Positions 25,500-33,715 of a stretch of 64,000 bases of DNA are shown in pieces. The translations under genes were made by a program, and so were the position numbers. The stretch spans positions 4,650,001 to 4,714,000 of the forward strand of contig OY970326.1 in the NCBI GenBank assembly GCA_963717155.1. The letters run 5' to 3'. The stretch comes from G963717155 sp963717155 (GTDB lineage Bacteria > Actinomycetota > Thermoleophilia > Gaiellales > JALYLC01). The notes beneath the pieces are model-generated. The model made no database searches and was not told where the DNA came from. It saw nothing but the letters and a program-made list of their open reading frames with translations. Every line of letters starts with the position of its first letter. The stretch's first letter is position 1.

Positions 25500-26575
25500 T
25501 GGTGGCAGTTGCGATCCCCTCGATCGGCGTCGCCATGGAAGAGGCGCTGCTCGTCAAGTGGCACAAGCAGCCGGGCGACGACGTGGCCGCGAACGAGCCC
25601 ATCGCCGAGATCGAGACCGACAAGGCGACGATGGATCTCGAGAGCCCCGTGGCCGGCCTGCTCGGGCGCCATCTGTTCGAGGAGGGCTCGATCGTCCCCG
25701 TCGGCACGGTGATCGTCGAGATCATCGCGGCGGGCGACGCGGTCGCACCGGCTCCGCCGGCCGCAGCGCACCCACAGCTCGCGGGCGACGCCGTTGTGGC
25801 TCCCGTTTCCGAACCCGTGGCAACCGTCGCCGAGCCGCGCGCCGCCGACGGTGCCCGGCCCCACGCACTGAGTCCGCGTGCACGCAGGCTCGCGCAGGAG
25901 CAGCCGGCGGAGACCGCTCCCCCTCAGGGCGAGCGGTTCCGCGAGCTGATTGCGGCCAAGGTGAGCGAGTCCTGGCGGCAGATCCCGCATTTCGCGGTCA
26001 CGCGGGAGGTCGACGCCGGAGCGATGCAGGCCGCCCTGGCGGAGCTCCGAGCGGACGGCGTCCAACCAGCCCCGACGTTGACCGACCTTCTGCTCAGGGC
26101 ACTCGCCCGTGCGCTGCGAGAGGTCGCAGCTGACGCGCACGGCGACGTCGGCCTGGCCGTCGCGACCGAGCATGGCGTGATGATCCCCGTCGTTCGCGGC
26201 GTGTCCGCGCTCGACGCCGCCGGACTGGCCGCCGCGCGCGCGGCTGCGGTCGCGCGGGCCCGGGCGGGGAAGCTCAGCGCTGACGACCTCGGCACACCCC
26301 CGCCCTCGACGCTCTCCAATCTCGGAGCAATGGGAGTCGACCACTTCACGGGCGTCATCGCGCTCGGTCAGACGAGCCTGCTGACGGTAGGCCGTGCGAT
26401 ACCCCGCGTGACTGCGGACGCCGACCACGCGCTGCGCGTCCGCACCACGTTCCACGCAACGCTCAACGCCGATCACAGGACGCTCGATGGCATGGGCGCC
26501 GCGCGCCTCCTCGTCGCCTTCACCGAGGCGGCAGAGGGCATCGGCGGCACTAGCGAAGGAGAGCGCGATGGATGA
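25499..26575 (+). CDS. 2-oxoacid dehydrogenase E2 component, short form
   Basis: A 358-aa dihydrolipoamide acyltransferase. The N-terminal lipoyl domain carries the lipoylated Lys in EIETDKATMDLES. The C-terminal catalytic domain has NADHRTLDGMGAARLL with the H-x-x-x-D-G active site. The peripheral subunit-binding domain between them is reduced: SPRARRLAQE is present but the usual G-x-G-x-x-G-R-I-x-x-x-D-V part is missing. The gene order E2, E1alpha, E1beta is unusual, and no E3 gene is nearby. The ATG overlaps the DUF4432 stop by one base. Confidence 0.85.
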   Translation: MVAVAIPSIGVAMEEALLVKWHKQPGDDVAANEPIAEIETDKATMDLESPVAGLLGRHLFEEGSIVPVGTVIVEIIAAGDAVAPAPPAAAHPQLAGDAVVAPVSEPVATVAEPRAADGARPHALSPRARRLAQEQPAETAPPQGERFRELIAAKVSESWRQIPHFAVTREVDAGAMQAALAELRADGVQPAPTLTDLLLRALARALREVAADAHGDVGLAVATEHGVMIPVVRGVSALDAAGLAAARAAAVARARAGKLSADDLGTPPPSTLSNLGAMGVDHFTGVIALGQTSLLTVGRAIPRVTADADHALRVRTTFHATLNADHRTLDGMGAARLLVAFTEAAEGIGGTSEGERDG

Positions 26576-27620
26576 AACGCCCGCCACGACGATCGACGAG
26601 CGCTTGATCGAGATCCGTCTCGACGGACTGCCGCTCGACGCCCTGGACGAGTGGCTCGGAACGATGCTCGTGATCCGCCACTTCGAGGACTCGCTCGAGC
26701 CGCTGACGATGAGCGGAAACCAGATTCCCGGCGGCGCCCATCAGGCCAGCGGACAGGAGGCTGTTGCCGTCGGCACGATGCGCGCGCTCGCACCGGGTGA
26801 CATCGTCGCGAGCCCCCACCGGCCACACCACCACGCGCTGGCCAAGGGGATGACGCCGCGTGTCGTGATGGCGGAGCTCTGGGGACGCACGACGGGCAGC
26901 GCCGGCGGACGGGGCGGCACGATGCACCTCACCGATTTCTCGCTTGGCTATTTCGGCTCGAACGGGATCGTCGGGGCCGCGGTGGGCGTCGCGATGGGAG
27001 CCGCGCTGGCAGCAAAGCTCCGCAAGACGCGTCAGGTCGCGGTCGGCTTCATGGGCGACGGCGCGGTCAATACGGGACGAACGTGGGAGTCCATCAACTT
27101 CGCAGCTCTCCAGAAGCTTCCGCTGATCGCCGTCTGCGAGAACAACCAGTACGCGGTCGAGACGTTCATCGGGCGCTCCGCCGCGCTCAGCGGCTCCATC
27201 GCGGAGCGGGCGAGCGGCTTCGGCCTGCCTGCGGTGCAGGTCGACGGCCAGGACGTCGGCGCGGTCTACCGCGCTACGCGCGAGGCACACGAGCGAGCGC
27301 TGAGTGGGCAGGGACCGACGTTCATCGAGGCGGTCACCTACCGGTATCTCGGGCACAACACCGGCGAAGTGCCGAACTACCGAGAGCAGGCCGAAGTCGA
27401 GCAGTGGCGGCGCACGAAGGATCCGATCGAGCGGCTCCGTCGCGCTCTCGAGTCGGCGGGGCGGCTCAGCGGCGAGCGCTTCGCGGCCCTGGAGGCCCAT
27501 GCGCGAGACGTCGTCGCGGACGCAATTCGCTTTGCCGATGAATCCCCTCTCCCGGACCCGGCCACGGCCGCCCTCGGAGTCACCGCCCTTCCCTTCGACG
27601 CGAGAGGCCCGGTGGCGTGA
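26568..27620 (+). CDS. Thiamine-pyrophosphate-dependent dehydrogenase E1 alpha subunit
   Basis: A 350-aa E1 alpha of the pyruvate, acetoin or branched-chain 2-oxoacid dehydrogenase type. The TPP motif is FMGDGAVNTGRTWESINFAA and ends in CENNQYAVET; the phosphorylation-loop-like YRYLGHNTGEVPNYR is also present. The ATG at 26568 overlaps the E2 stop by 8 nt. In this operon it probably decarboxylates the 2-oxoacid produced from the imported compound. Confidence 0.88.
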   Translation: MDETPATTIDERLIEIRLDGLPLDALDEWLGTMLVIRHFEDSLEPLTMSGNQIPGGAHQASGQEAVAVGTMRALAPGDIVASPHRPHHHALAKGMTPRVVMAELWGRTTGSAGGRGGTMHLTDFSLGYFGSNGIVGAAVGVAMGAALAAKLRKTRQVAVGFMGDGAVNTGRTWESINFAALQKLPLIAVCENNQYAVETFIGRSAALSGSIAERASGFGLPAVQVDGQDVGAVYRATREAHERALSGQGPTFIEAVTYRYLGHNTGEVPNYREQAEVEQWRRTKDPIERLRRALESAGRLSGERFAALEAHARDVVADAIRFADESPLPDPATAALGVTALPFDARGPVA

Positions 27621-28633
27621 TGAGTGAGCAGGTCACAGTCGGCCAGGCGTTTCAGCAGGGGATGCGGGAGGAGATGGCGCGGGACGAGACGATCTTCGTC
27701 CTCGGAACCGATCTCTTCATCCGCGGCGGGCACTTCGCACAGGTAAAGGGCATCGGGCCGGAATTCGGTCCCGACAGGGTGATCGATTCGCCGATCTCGG
27801 AAGCGGCGATGGTCGCGGCAGGCGTCGGCGCAGCGATGAATGGCATGCGTCCTGTCGTGGATCTCAACTTCATGGACTTCGCGTTCGGTGCGATGGACGA
27901 GATCGTCAATCAGGCTGCGAAGGCACGCTACCTGTGGGGCAAGCCAGTCCCGCTCGTCATACGGGCGTCGTCCGGTGTCGCTCTCTATGCAGCGCAACAC
28001 AACAACAGCCTCGAAGCGTGGTTCATGCACACGCCCGGCCTGGTCGTCGTGATGCCCTCGACCCCGGCCGACACCAAGGGCATCATCAAATCCGCGCTGC
28101 GGGGCGAGGATCCGGTCATGTTCTTCATGCACAAGCGGCTGACCGGCACCCGCGGGGAGGTCGGCGGCCCTGACGATCTCGTACCGATCGGCAAGGCCGC
28201 GGTCGCGCGCGCGGGACGCCACGTGACGCTGATCTCGTCCGGGATCGTCGTGCAGAAGACGCTCAAGGCCGCCTCGGCGTTGGCTGCCGAAGGCATCGAG
28301 GCCGAGGTCATCGATCTGCGAACGATCAGCCCGCTGGACATCGACCTCATCGCGGACTCCGTGCGCAAGACGGGCAGGGCGATCGTGGTAACGGAAGAGC
28401 CGCCCTACGCGAGCGTCGCTTCGGAGATCGCCGCCGCGATCCAGGAAGAGATCTTCGACTACCTCGACGCCCCGGTGGCCCGCCTCACGGCCGCCCACGC
28501 TCCGATCCCGCACGCGCCCCAGCTGATGGAAGCACTGCTCCCGCAGGTCGAGTCGATCGTGAAGTCCGTGCAGCGCTCGATCGAGCGCTGGCCGGCAAGC
28601 GATGACGTCGGTCAGACCGTCGTTCAAAACTGA
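27620..28633 (+). CDS. Thiamine-pyrophosphate-dependent dehydrogenase E1 beta subunit
   Basis: A 337-aa E1 beta partner with the transketolase pyrimidine domain (VIDSPISEAAMVAAGVGAAM, then DLNFMDFAFGAMDEIVNQAA) and the C-terminal domain (EAEVIDLRTISPLDIDLIAD). The ATG at 27620 overlaps the alpha stop by one base; a GTG at 27617 is an alternative. Together with alpha it forms an alpha2-beta2 E1. Confidence 0.88.
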   Translation: MSEQVTVGQAFQQGMREEMARDETIFVLGTDLFIRGGHFAQVKGIGPEFGPDRVIDSPISEAAMVAAGVGAAMNGMRPVVDLNFMDFAFGAMDEIVNQAAKARYLWGKPVPLVIRASSGVALYAAQHNNSLEAWFMHTPGLVVVMPSTPADTKGIIKSALRGEDPVMFFMHKRLTGTRGEVGGPDDLVPIGKAAVARAGRHVTLISSGIVVQKTLKAASALAAEGIEAEVIDLRTISPLDIDLIADSVRKTGRAIVVTEEPPYASVASEIAAAIQEEIFDYLDAPVARLTAAHAPIPHAPQLMEALLPQVESIVKSVQRSIERWPASDDVGQTVVQN

Positions 28634-28644
28634 GGAGGATGCAG

Positions 28645-29445
28645 ATGCAGACCACCCCTTCGCTGCGGGAGAGCTACGACCGCGATGGCTTCGTCCTCGG
28701 CACTCGCTGCGCGACCGCAGAAGCAGTCGACGATGTCATTCCTCACATGGATGCCGTGATCGCCGGCGACTATGAGACCGGCGTTGCACCGCACTGGCGG
28801 CGCTGGAATCCCGGTGACGACGAAGCGCGGTTGCGCAAGCTTGATCAGCCGCAGCTCTGCGATCGAACTATTGCCCGCTTCATCGACAACGAGGCGATCG
28901 GGAACGCGGCCGCTGACCTGACCGGAGCATCCAGCGTGCAGGTCTGGGGCGTGCAGCTCCTGTACAAGCCTCCGGGAGGCGGTTCGTCGGGGAACGTGGG
29001 GTGGCACCAGGACCTGCAGTACTGGTTGCGCTGGTGGACGCCAGACAGCGAGATATTCACCTGCTGGCTCGCACTCAGCGATGTGACGGAGGAAGCCGGC
29101 GCCATGCGCTTCGTTCCCGGCTCGCACGTTTGGGACGTGCCGATGACCGGAGACTTCTTCCAGCAGGAGACCGATCTTCAGCGCGGTCAGATCGACGTGC
29201 CCGACGGCTCGGTGTGGGAGGAAGTTCCCGCTGTGCTGGGAGCGGGCTTTGCGAGCTTCCACCACAATCGGACATTCCACGGGAGCGGGCCGAACACATC
29301 CGGCGGCCCTCGCCGGAGCTTCGCGATCCATCTGCGCACCGAGAACTCCGAGCTCGCAGATCTCAGTGGTCTACCGGTCGATCAGGCGGCGTACATGTCG
29401 TACCTCGACGATCCGGCGATCTGCCCGATCGTGTACGGCGCATGA
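28645..29445 (+). CDS. Phytanoyl-CoA dioxygenase (PhyH) family protein
   Basis: A 266-aa Fe(II)/2-oxoglutarate-dependent oxygenase. Iron ligands fit H-x-D in GWHQDLQYW and the distal His in RTFHGSGPN; the Arg in GPRRSFAIHLR would bind 2-oxoglutarate. I chose the second ATG (28645) because GAGGAGG ends six bases before it, while the first ATG (28639) has no spacer. It likely hydroxylates the imported substrate or an intermediate. It is followed by a P450, so two different oxygenases act in the same operon. Confidence 0.85.
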   Translation: MQTTPSLRESYDRDGFVLGTRCATAEAVDDVIPHMDAVIAGDYETGVAPHWRRWNPGDDEARLRKLDQPQLCDRTIARFIDNEAIGNAAADLTGASSVQVWGVQLLYKPPGGGSSGNVGWHQDLQYWLRWWTPDSEIFTCWLALSDVTEEAGAMRFVPGSHVWDVPMTGDFFQQETDLQRGQIDVPDGSVWEEVPAVLGAGFASFHHNRTFHGSGPNTSGGPRRSFAIHLRTENSELADLSGLPVDQAAYMSYLDDPAICPIVYGA

Positions 29446-29494
29446 GCGGTCGACACCCGCGCCAGGCCGCGAGCGGAAAAGGCTAGAGCCGGCC

Positions 29495-30772
29495 ATGCCC
29501 AGACCCGAGCGGGGCAGCGCACATGACGGCGCTTGGAGCGACGTCGGCGAGCTGGTGGACGCGCCCGCCTATGCCGAGTTCTGCGAGGGCCGGCTCGCTG
29601 ATCCCTACCCGCTGCTCGCATGGCTTCGGTCGAACGATCCCGTCCACTGGAGCCCCACGCTCAGCTCCTGGATCCTGACGCGTTACGACGACGTGGTCGA
29701 GGGCCTGCTCGACCGTCGCTTTGCCAACGACCGAATCGCCGCGAGCATGGACGTGCTGCCCCCGGAGGTGCGGGAAACGTGCGCGCCGCTGGGCGTGCAC
29801 GTCTCGAACTGGCTCGGCTATACGGATCCGCCCAAGCACACGCGACTGCGCACCCTGTTGCGGACCACGTTCACTCCGGCGCGGGCCCAGGCCATGGAGC
29901 CGCGCATTCGCGAGTTGACCGATGCGTTGCTCGACGCGGTGTGCGAGGCAGCGGAGCCGGATCTGGCCGGCGGTCTCGCGTTTCCGCTCCCGGCTCGAGT
30001 GATCTGCGAGATCCTCGGCATCCCCGTGCCACGCGCCGAGGCCTTCCACCGTTGGTCCGACGACATGGGCGGCTTCACAGGCAACATCGGTCCGACCCTG
30101 ATCGAGATCGCGCCGCGCGCCATGGCGAGTTACGTCGAACTCGAGGAATTCATCGCCGAGATGGTCGCCGAGCGGCAACGGTGTCCCAGGGACGACTTGA
30201 TCGCACACCTCGCCGTCGCCGAGTCCGCGGGTGGACTGTCGCGAACCGAACTGACGGGACTCTCGGTGTTCACGCTGATGGCCGGGCATGAGACCACGTC
30301 CGGTCTGATCTCGAGCGCTCTCGCGATCGTGCTTTGTGACGAGTCGCTTCGCGCCGAGCTCCGGGCCGATGCCTCTCGCTACCCTGCCGCGATAGAGGAG
30401 ATCTTGCGGCTCGAGGCGCCCATCCAGTTCTCGCCGCGGCTGGTCGCAGAGGACGTCGAGAAGCGCGGCTGCATGCTCCGCAAGGGCGATGTCGTGATGC
30501 TGCACCTTGGCGCGGCCAACCGCGACCCGGAGCGCTTCGCCGATCCTGACAGGCTCGATATCGACCGACCGAACAACCGGCACCTCTCGTTCGCGTGGGG
30601 CCCGCACTTCTGCCTCGGCGCGCCGCTCGCCCGCACCGAGGCGACGATCGCGCTGAGCCGACTCCTGGAGCGTTTCCCCGAGGTGCGCCTGATCGACTCC
30701 GAACCCGCTTGGCGCGAGAACATGACGATGCGCGCCCATCCGCGACTGAGCGTCGATCTCGCCCCCGCCTAA
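29495..30772 (+). CDS. Cytochrome P450
   Basis: A 425-aa bacterial class I P450. The I-helix oxygen-activation motif is LMAGHETTSG, the K-helix ExxR is EEILRLEAP, and the heme-binding loop is FAWGPHFCLGAPLAR with the axial Cys. No ferredoxin or reductase gene lies nearby, so electron partners must be encoded elsewhere. It ends the rightward operon, 49 nt after the dioxygenase. A remnant of a LuxR HTH begins right after its stop. Confidence 0.9.
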   Translation: MPRPERGSAHDGAWSDVGELVDAPAYAEFCEGRLADPYPLLAWLRSNDPVHWSPTLSSWILTRYDDVVEGLLDRRFANDRIAASMDVLPPEVRETCAPLGVHVSNWLGYTDPPKHTRLRTLLRTTFTPARAQAMEPRIRELTDALLDAVCEAAEPDLAGGLAFPLPARVICEILGIPVPRAEAFHRWSDDMGGFTGNIGPTLIEIAPRAMASYVELEEFIAEMVAERQRCPRDDLIAHLAVAESAGGLSRTELTGLSVFTLMAGHETTSGLISSALAIVLCDESLRAELRADASRYPAAIEEILRLEAPIQFSPRLVAEDVEKRGCMLRKGDVVMLHLGAANRDPERFADPDRLDIDRPNNRHLSFAWGPHFCLGAPLARTEATIALSRLLERFPEVRLIDSEPAWRENMTMRAHPRLSVDLAPA

Positions 30773-30778
30773 CCGGGT

Positions 30779-30878
30779 GTCAGCCCGAAGACCGTCGGCA
30801 TCTATCTCACGCGGGGCATATCGCAAGCTCGGGATCCACCCGCGGACAGAGCTCGAGCGCGCCCGCGAGCGCGTGGGC
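30779..30878 (+). pseudogene. Remnant of a LuxR-type C-terminal HTH, frameshifted
   Basis: One frame from 30779 gives VSPKTVGIYLTR. Removing a single G from the GGGG run at 30812-30815 continues it as AYRKLGIHPRTELERARERV. Together this is the end of a LuxR HTH (compare VRTVEAHLSKIYAKLEIRSR in the gene at 516). Only the last half of the domain remains, directly after the P450 stop, pointing to a past recombination that removed the rest. Confidence 0.6.
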
Positions 30879-30943
30879 CCACTGCGATGGATCAGTCGGC
30901 GCGCGATCTCTCAGGGGAAGCGTCGACGCGCAACCGTTGACGC

Positions 30944-31654
30944 TCAGCGGAACAGTGCGGCGATGCCGCGCACGATCAGATAGAGGCCCACGCCGGCGAG
31001 CACATAGACGCCGACTCGCTGCCCGTTGCGGCCCAGCCAGCCGTTGAACTGGTTCATCGAGGCCGTCGTCCGCTCAGGGGCGAACAGATAGCCGACGATC
31101 GGCACTTCGACGAACGCGAACATGATCAAGTAGAAGACGACGATCGTCGCCACCTTGGCCGCGTCGCTGACGTCGAGTTGCGCGATGTCCTTCAGGGCGA
31201 CGATCGGGAACGTGCCGGGCACGATGTTGAGCACGATCCCGGAGACGAACGCCACCGGAGCACCGCTTTCAACCGCACGCTGGGTGAGAGGCTTCTTGGC
31301 CGGTTTCGCATCCTTCGTGGTCGCGGTCTCGACCTTCACCGACGCCTGGGCGCCCGTACGTTCGCGGCCTGCTCTGCGTTGCAGCGCGAAGGCGGCGAGG
31401 AGCGAAAGCAAGCCCATGGTGATGTAGATGACGGGGTCGACCGTCGGTTTCGACCCGGACATGAAGCTCGCGTCCTGCAGCGCGAACACGACTGCGATTC
31501 CGACCGCGATCGTCGTGAGTAGCCCGCCGAGCAGGAACCAGACGAGAATCTTGACCGGATGGGGCAGCCTGAGCGCCAACACGACGATCGCGATCAGCGT
31601 CGGCCAGAACGTCGACGCGAGCGCGAGCAGGAGGATCTCGAGCCAGTTAGACAC
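30944..31654 (-). CDS. GAP/Sap family membrane protein
   Basis: A 236-aa integral membrane protein with about six transmembrane segments (for example ILLLALASTFWPTLIAIVVL, ILVWFLLGGLLTTIAVGIAV and VATIVVFYLIMFAFVEVPIV). A charged loop after the third helix carries Lys/Thr-rich sequence. The layout resembles the GAP (sulfolipid-addressing protein) family related to LysE exporters, a family mostly seen in actinobacteria. Function is unclear; a role in lipid or small-molecule export is inferred from the family. It is convergent with the P450 operon. Confidence 0.72.
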   Translation of the reverse strand: MSNWLEILLLALASTFWPTLIAIVVLALRLPHPVKILVWFLLGGLLTTIAVGIAVVFALQDASFMSGSKPTVDPVIYITMGLLSLLAAFALQRRAGRERTGAQASVKVETATTKDAKPAKKPLTQRAVESGAPVAFVSGIVLNIVPGTFPIVALKDIAQLDVSDAAKVATIVVFYLIMFAFVEVPIVGYLFAPERTTASMNQFNGWLGRNGQRVGVYVLAGVGLYLIVRGIAALFR

Positions 31655-32081
31655 TCGTCTCCATCGAGCTCACCCTCCTCGCCGACTCACACGATCGATC
31701 CCGCCGAGCGGAACCCGGTCGAACCCGAGATTGACCCATGCTCATCGGATCAGGCGCCCATCAGCACCACATCATCCTCGCGGGGTGAGGTCTCCGCTCG
31801 GGTTCCACGTCCAGCGGCTGTGCGCGGACAGCCGTCGGAAGGCCAGCCTCAGCGGAGAAGTCGGAGAGCGGCGCCCTGGCCGAGGCTGAGGCGTCGACGG
31901 CCGTTGCCGGTGCGATGGTGTCCCCGCGCTCGGCGGTCGCGTCCGAGGTGGTCAGCCGGTGCGCGAGATGCTCCGCTCGAAAGGTCGCATTCATCCTGCC
32001 CGGGTGACGTTGGTCGACTCGCCCTCCGATACGGTCGTTGACGTGCCACGCGTGTGCGTGGGCTTGACGAGGAGACTGGCG
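31655..32081. other. Intergenic stretch, nothing recognised
   Basis: About 430 nt. ORFs on both strands here look like chance frames of GC-rich DNA. The segment precedes the sulfatase remnant and may be decayed coding DNA. Confidence 0.35.
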
Positions 32082-32237
32082 GTGCCTGATCTGCAGCGGT
32101 CGGTTTTCCCGATTCCCGAGCGGGCGCACGTCGGTCTCATCACGCACGACGCGAAGGACCCCGCCACGTCGTTTCCTCCGATCGAGCCGCTGAGGCCGCG
32201 CGCCGGCGCGCCTGACGTGCTCGTGACTATGCAGTGA
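32082..32237 (+). pseudogene. N-terminal fragment of an arylsulfatase
   Basis: The 51 codons from GTG at 32082 include VFPIPERAHVGLITHDAKDP and SFPPIEPLRPRAGAPDVLV. This is the lead-in found in large bacterial arylsulfatases just before the first metal-binding aspartates (normally GAPNVL then an L-L-D-D). Here the frame ends TMQ-stop exactly where those aspartates should be. All catalytic parts are absent, so it is a truncated relic. Confidence 0.65.
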
Positions 32238-32277
32238 CCGCCAAGCACGAAGCAAACCAGAGGTGGAGGGTGACAGC

Positions 32278-33105
32278 ATGAACACTCAAGGCGAGCAGCC
32301 GTGGCGCCCGGGATCGCTTGTCGAGGCGTTGTGGGACCGCGAGGTCGTTGCCCCGCTGGAGAACTTCCAGGATCCATCGCAGGAGTGGCGGCGCCTGTTC
32401 TCCGAGCTCTTCGGGACGTTCCTGCTGGTGCTCGTCGCGTGTGGCGGCGGCGTGATGGGACACGCGTTTCCCGACACGATCAGCCGTACGGCGGCGGTGA
32501 CGGCGCCCGGACTGATGGTGCTGGGAGTGATCCTGTTCATGGGCAAGGTGTCGGGAGCGCATCTCAACCCCGCAGTCAGCATCGCGTTCTCACTGCGCGG
32601 CGACTTTCCGTGGAGGCGCGTGCCGGGGTACATCGTCGCGCAGCTGGTCGGCGCGGCGCTGGCCGCCTGGTTCGTACAGAGCGTCGTGAACGCCTCAGCG
32701 GTGTATGGGTCCAACTATCCGGCAGCGGGCTACTCGACGAGTGACGCGTTCCTGATGGAGGCCGTGCTTACGCTCGGCCTGGTCAGTGTCATTCTCGGAA
32801 CCGCATCCGGCGCGCAAAACCTGGGCGTCTTCGGCGCGCTCGGCGTCGGCGGGTACATCATCCTTGCCGGCCTGTGGGGGAGTCCGATCTCCGGCGCCTC
32901 GATGAATCCGGCGCGCACGTTCGGGCCTGACCTCGTCGGTGGCAACTTCACCAACTACTGGGTGTACATCGCGGGCCCGCTCGTCGGCGCAGGCCTGGCG
33001 GTGGCTGCCGCATTCGTCTTACGAGGGCGCGGCGGCGGCATGGCAGGGTCAGGCGCCGCCCAGGGAGCCCTCTACACCGAGGCCAAAGACCCAGACAAGG
33101 CGTAG
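32278..33105 (+). CDS. Aquaporin / MIP family channel
   Basis: A 275-aa major-intrinsic-protein channel with six transmembrane helices and both pore loops, GAHLNPAVS and GASMNPARTFGPD. The ATG at 32278 has GGAGGG seven bases upstream. The N-terminus (about 35 residues) is longer than in E. coli AqpZ. Residues that separate water from glycerol channels cannot be judged confidently by eye; the NPAR-x-F-G-P-D end resembles water-type aquaporins. Confidence 0.9.
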   Translation: MNTQGEQPWRPGSLVEALWDREVVAPLENFQDPSQEWRRLFSELFGTFLLVLVACGGGVMGHAFPDTISRTAAVTAPGLMVLGVILFMGKVSGAHLNPAVSIAFSLRGDFPWRRVPGYIVAQLVGAALAAWFVQSVVNASAVYGSNYPAAGYSTSDAFLMEAVLTLGLVSVILGTASGAQNLGVFGALGVGGYIILAGLWGSPISGASMNPARTFGPDLVGGNFTNYWVYIAGPLVGAGLAVAAAFVLRGRGGGMAGSGAAQGALYTEAKDPDKA

Positions 33106-33174
33106 ACACGCGCCGCACCGCTGGCTCTCGGAACCGACACGAGGATCTCCAGCTTGCGGATGGCGCAGTCAAGT

Positions 33175-33205
33175 CATATCGTCGTCCGACTCGACGAAAG
33201 GACGA
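33175..33205 (+). promoter_or_regulatory. Candidate -10 element and conserved leader of the peptide gene
   Basis: CATATC at 33175-33180, then eight bases, then ACTCGACGAAAGGACGA at 33189-33205. The 17 bases and the spacing are the same as at 5677-5707. Confidence 0.5.
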
Positions 33206-33206
33206 G

Positions 33207-33386
33207 ATGAGCACTCCGCAGGACGGGTCGCCCGGGAAGGACGCGGTCGTGTCTCAGGCCGAGGAGACGATCCCGGATCTCGAGGTCACGGGCGAGGAAG
33301 CCGCCGAGCAGGTCAAGGGCGGCGGCCAGCGCGTCCGGGGCACGGTCAAGTGGATTGACGATCCGGCGCAGCCGGCGCAGCAATAG
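33207..33386 (+). CDS. Double-glycine leader peptide precursor near the C39 exporter locus
   Basis: A 59-aa acidic peptide, MSTPQDGSPG at its start. Residues 24-39 (DLEVTGEEAAEQVKGG) form the double-glycine leader end and match the genes at 5710 and 5436. The predicted core is about 20 residues (GQRVRGTVKWIDDPAQPAQQ) without cysteine. The ATG follows AAAGGACGAG. It lies about 5 kb before the peptidase-exporter gene, separated by the two kinase genes, which makes it the most likely native substrate. Confidence 0.72.
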   Translation: MSTPQDGSPGKDAVVSQAEETIPDLEVTGEEAAEQVKGGGQRVRGTVKWIDDPAQPAQQ

Positions 33387-33715
33387 CGAGGGGGCTCTCG
33401 CCAGCCACTAACGGCTCGTGAGAGAGCCTCGTCTTCGCCGCAGTAGTCGAGCGAGGGCGGTGGGACAGATGAGTGTTGTGCGCTCAGGCTCGCCAGGGCG
33501 CTGGCGGAGTTCGACGTACACGGCTGGGCGCATCGCTCCCGAGCGCGAGCCCCTGTGCGGCTGCGCGAGCCGCGGGCTCGCGCAGCGGATCCCCGGCCGT
33601 CGCCGCGATGCGCATCGCCTGCTCGTCGTAGCCTGCCTCTTGCAGCGCCCGCCGCAGCTCCCGCAGGGCGTCACGTTCTCAGGCGAACATGCTTCGCGCA
33701 GTCAGCCTGAGAGGC
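33387..33715. other. Intergenic stretch with nested hairpin
   Basis: At 33393-33428 the arms GGCTCTC and GAGAGCC enclose a smaller AGCC/GGCT hairpin. This may terminate the peptide transcript that stops at 33386. No gene is supported in the rest. Confidence 0.4.

Noticed and set aside
31761..32285. Minus-strand 174-aa ORF
   Set aside because: It lies opposite the sulfatase remnant, has no family features, and its start has no support.
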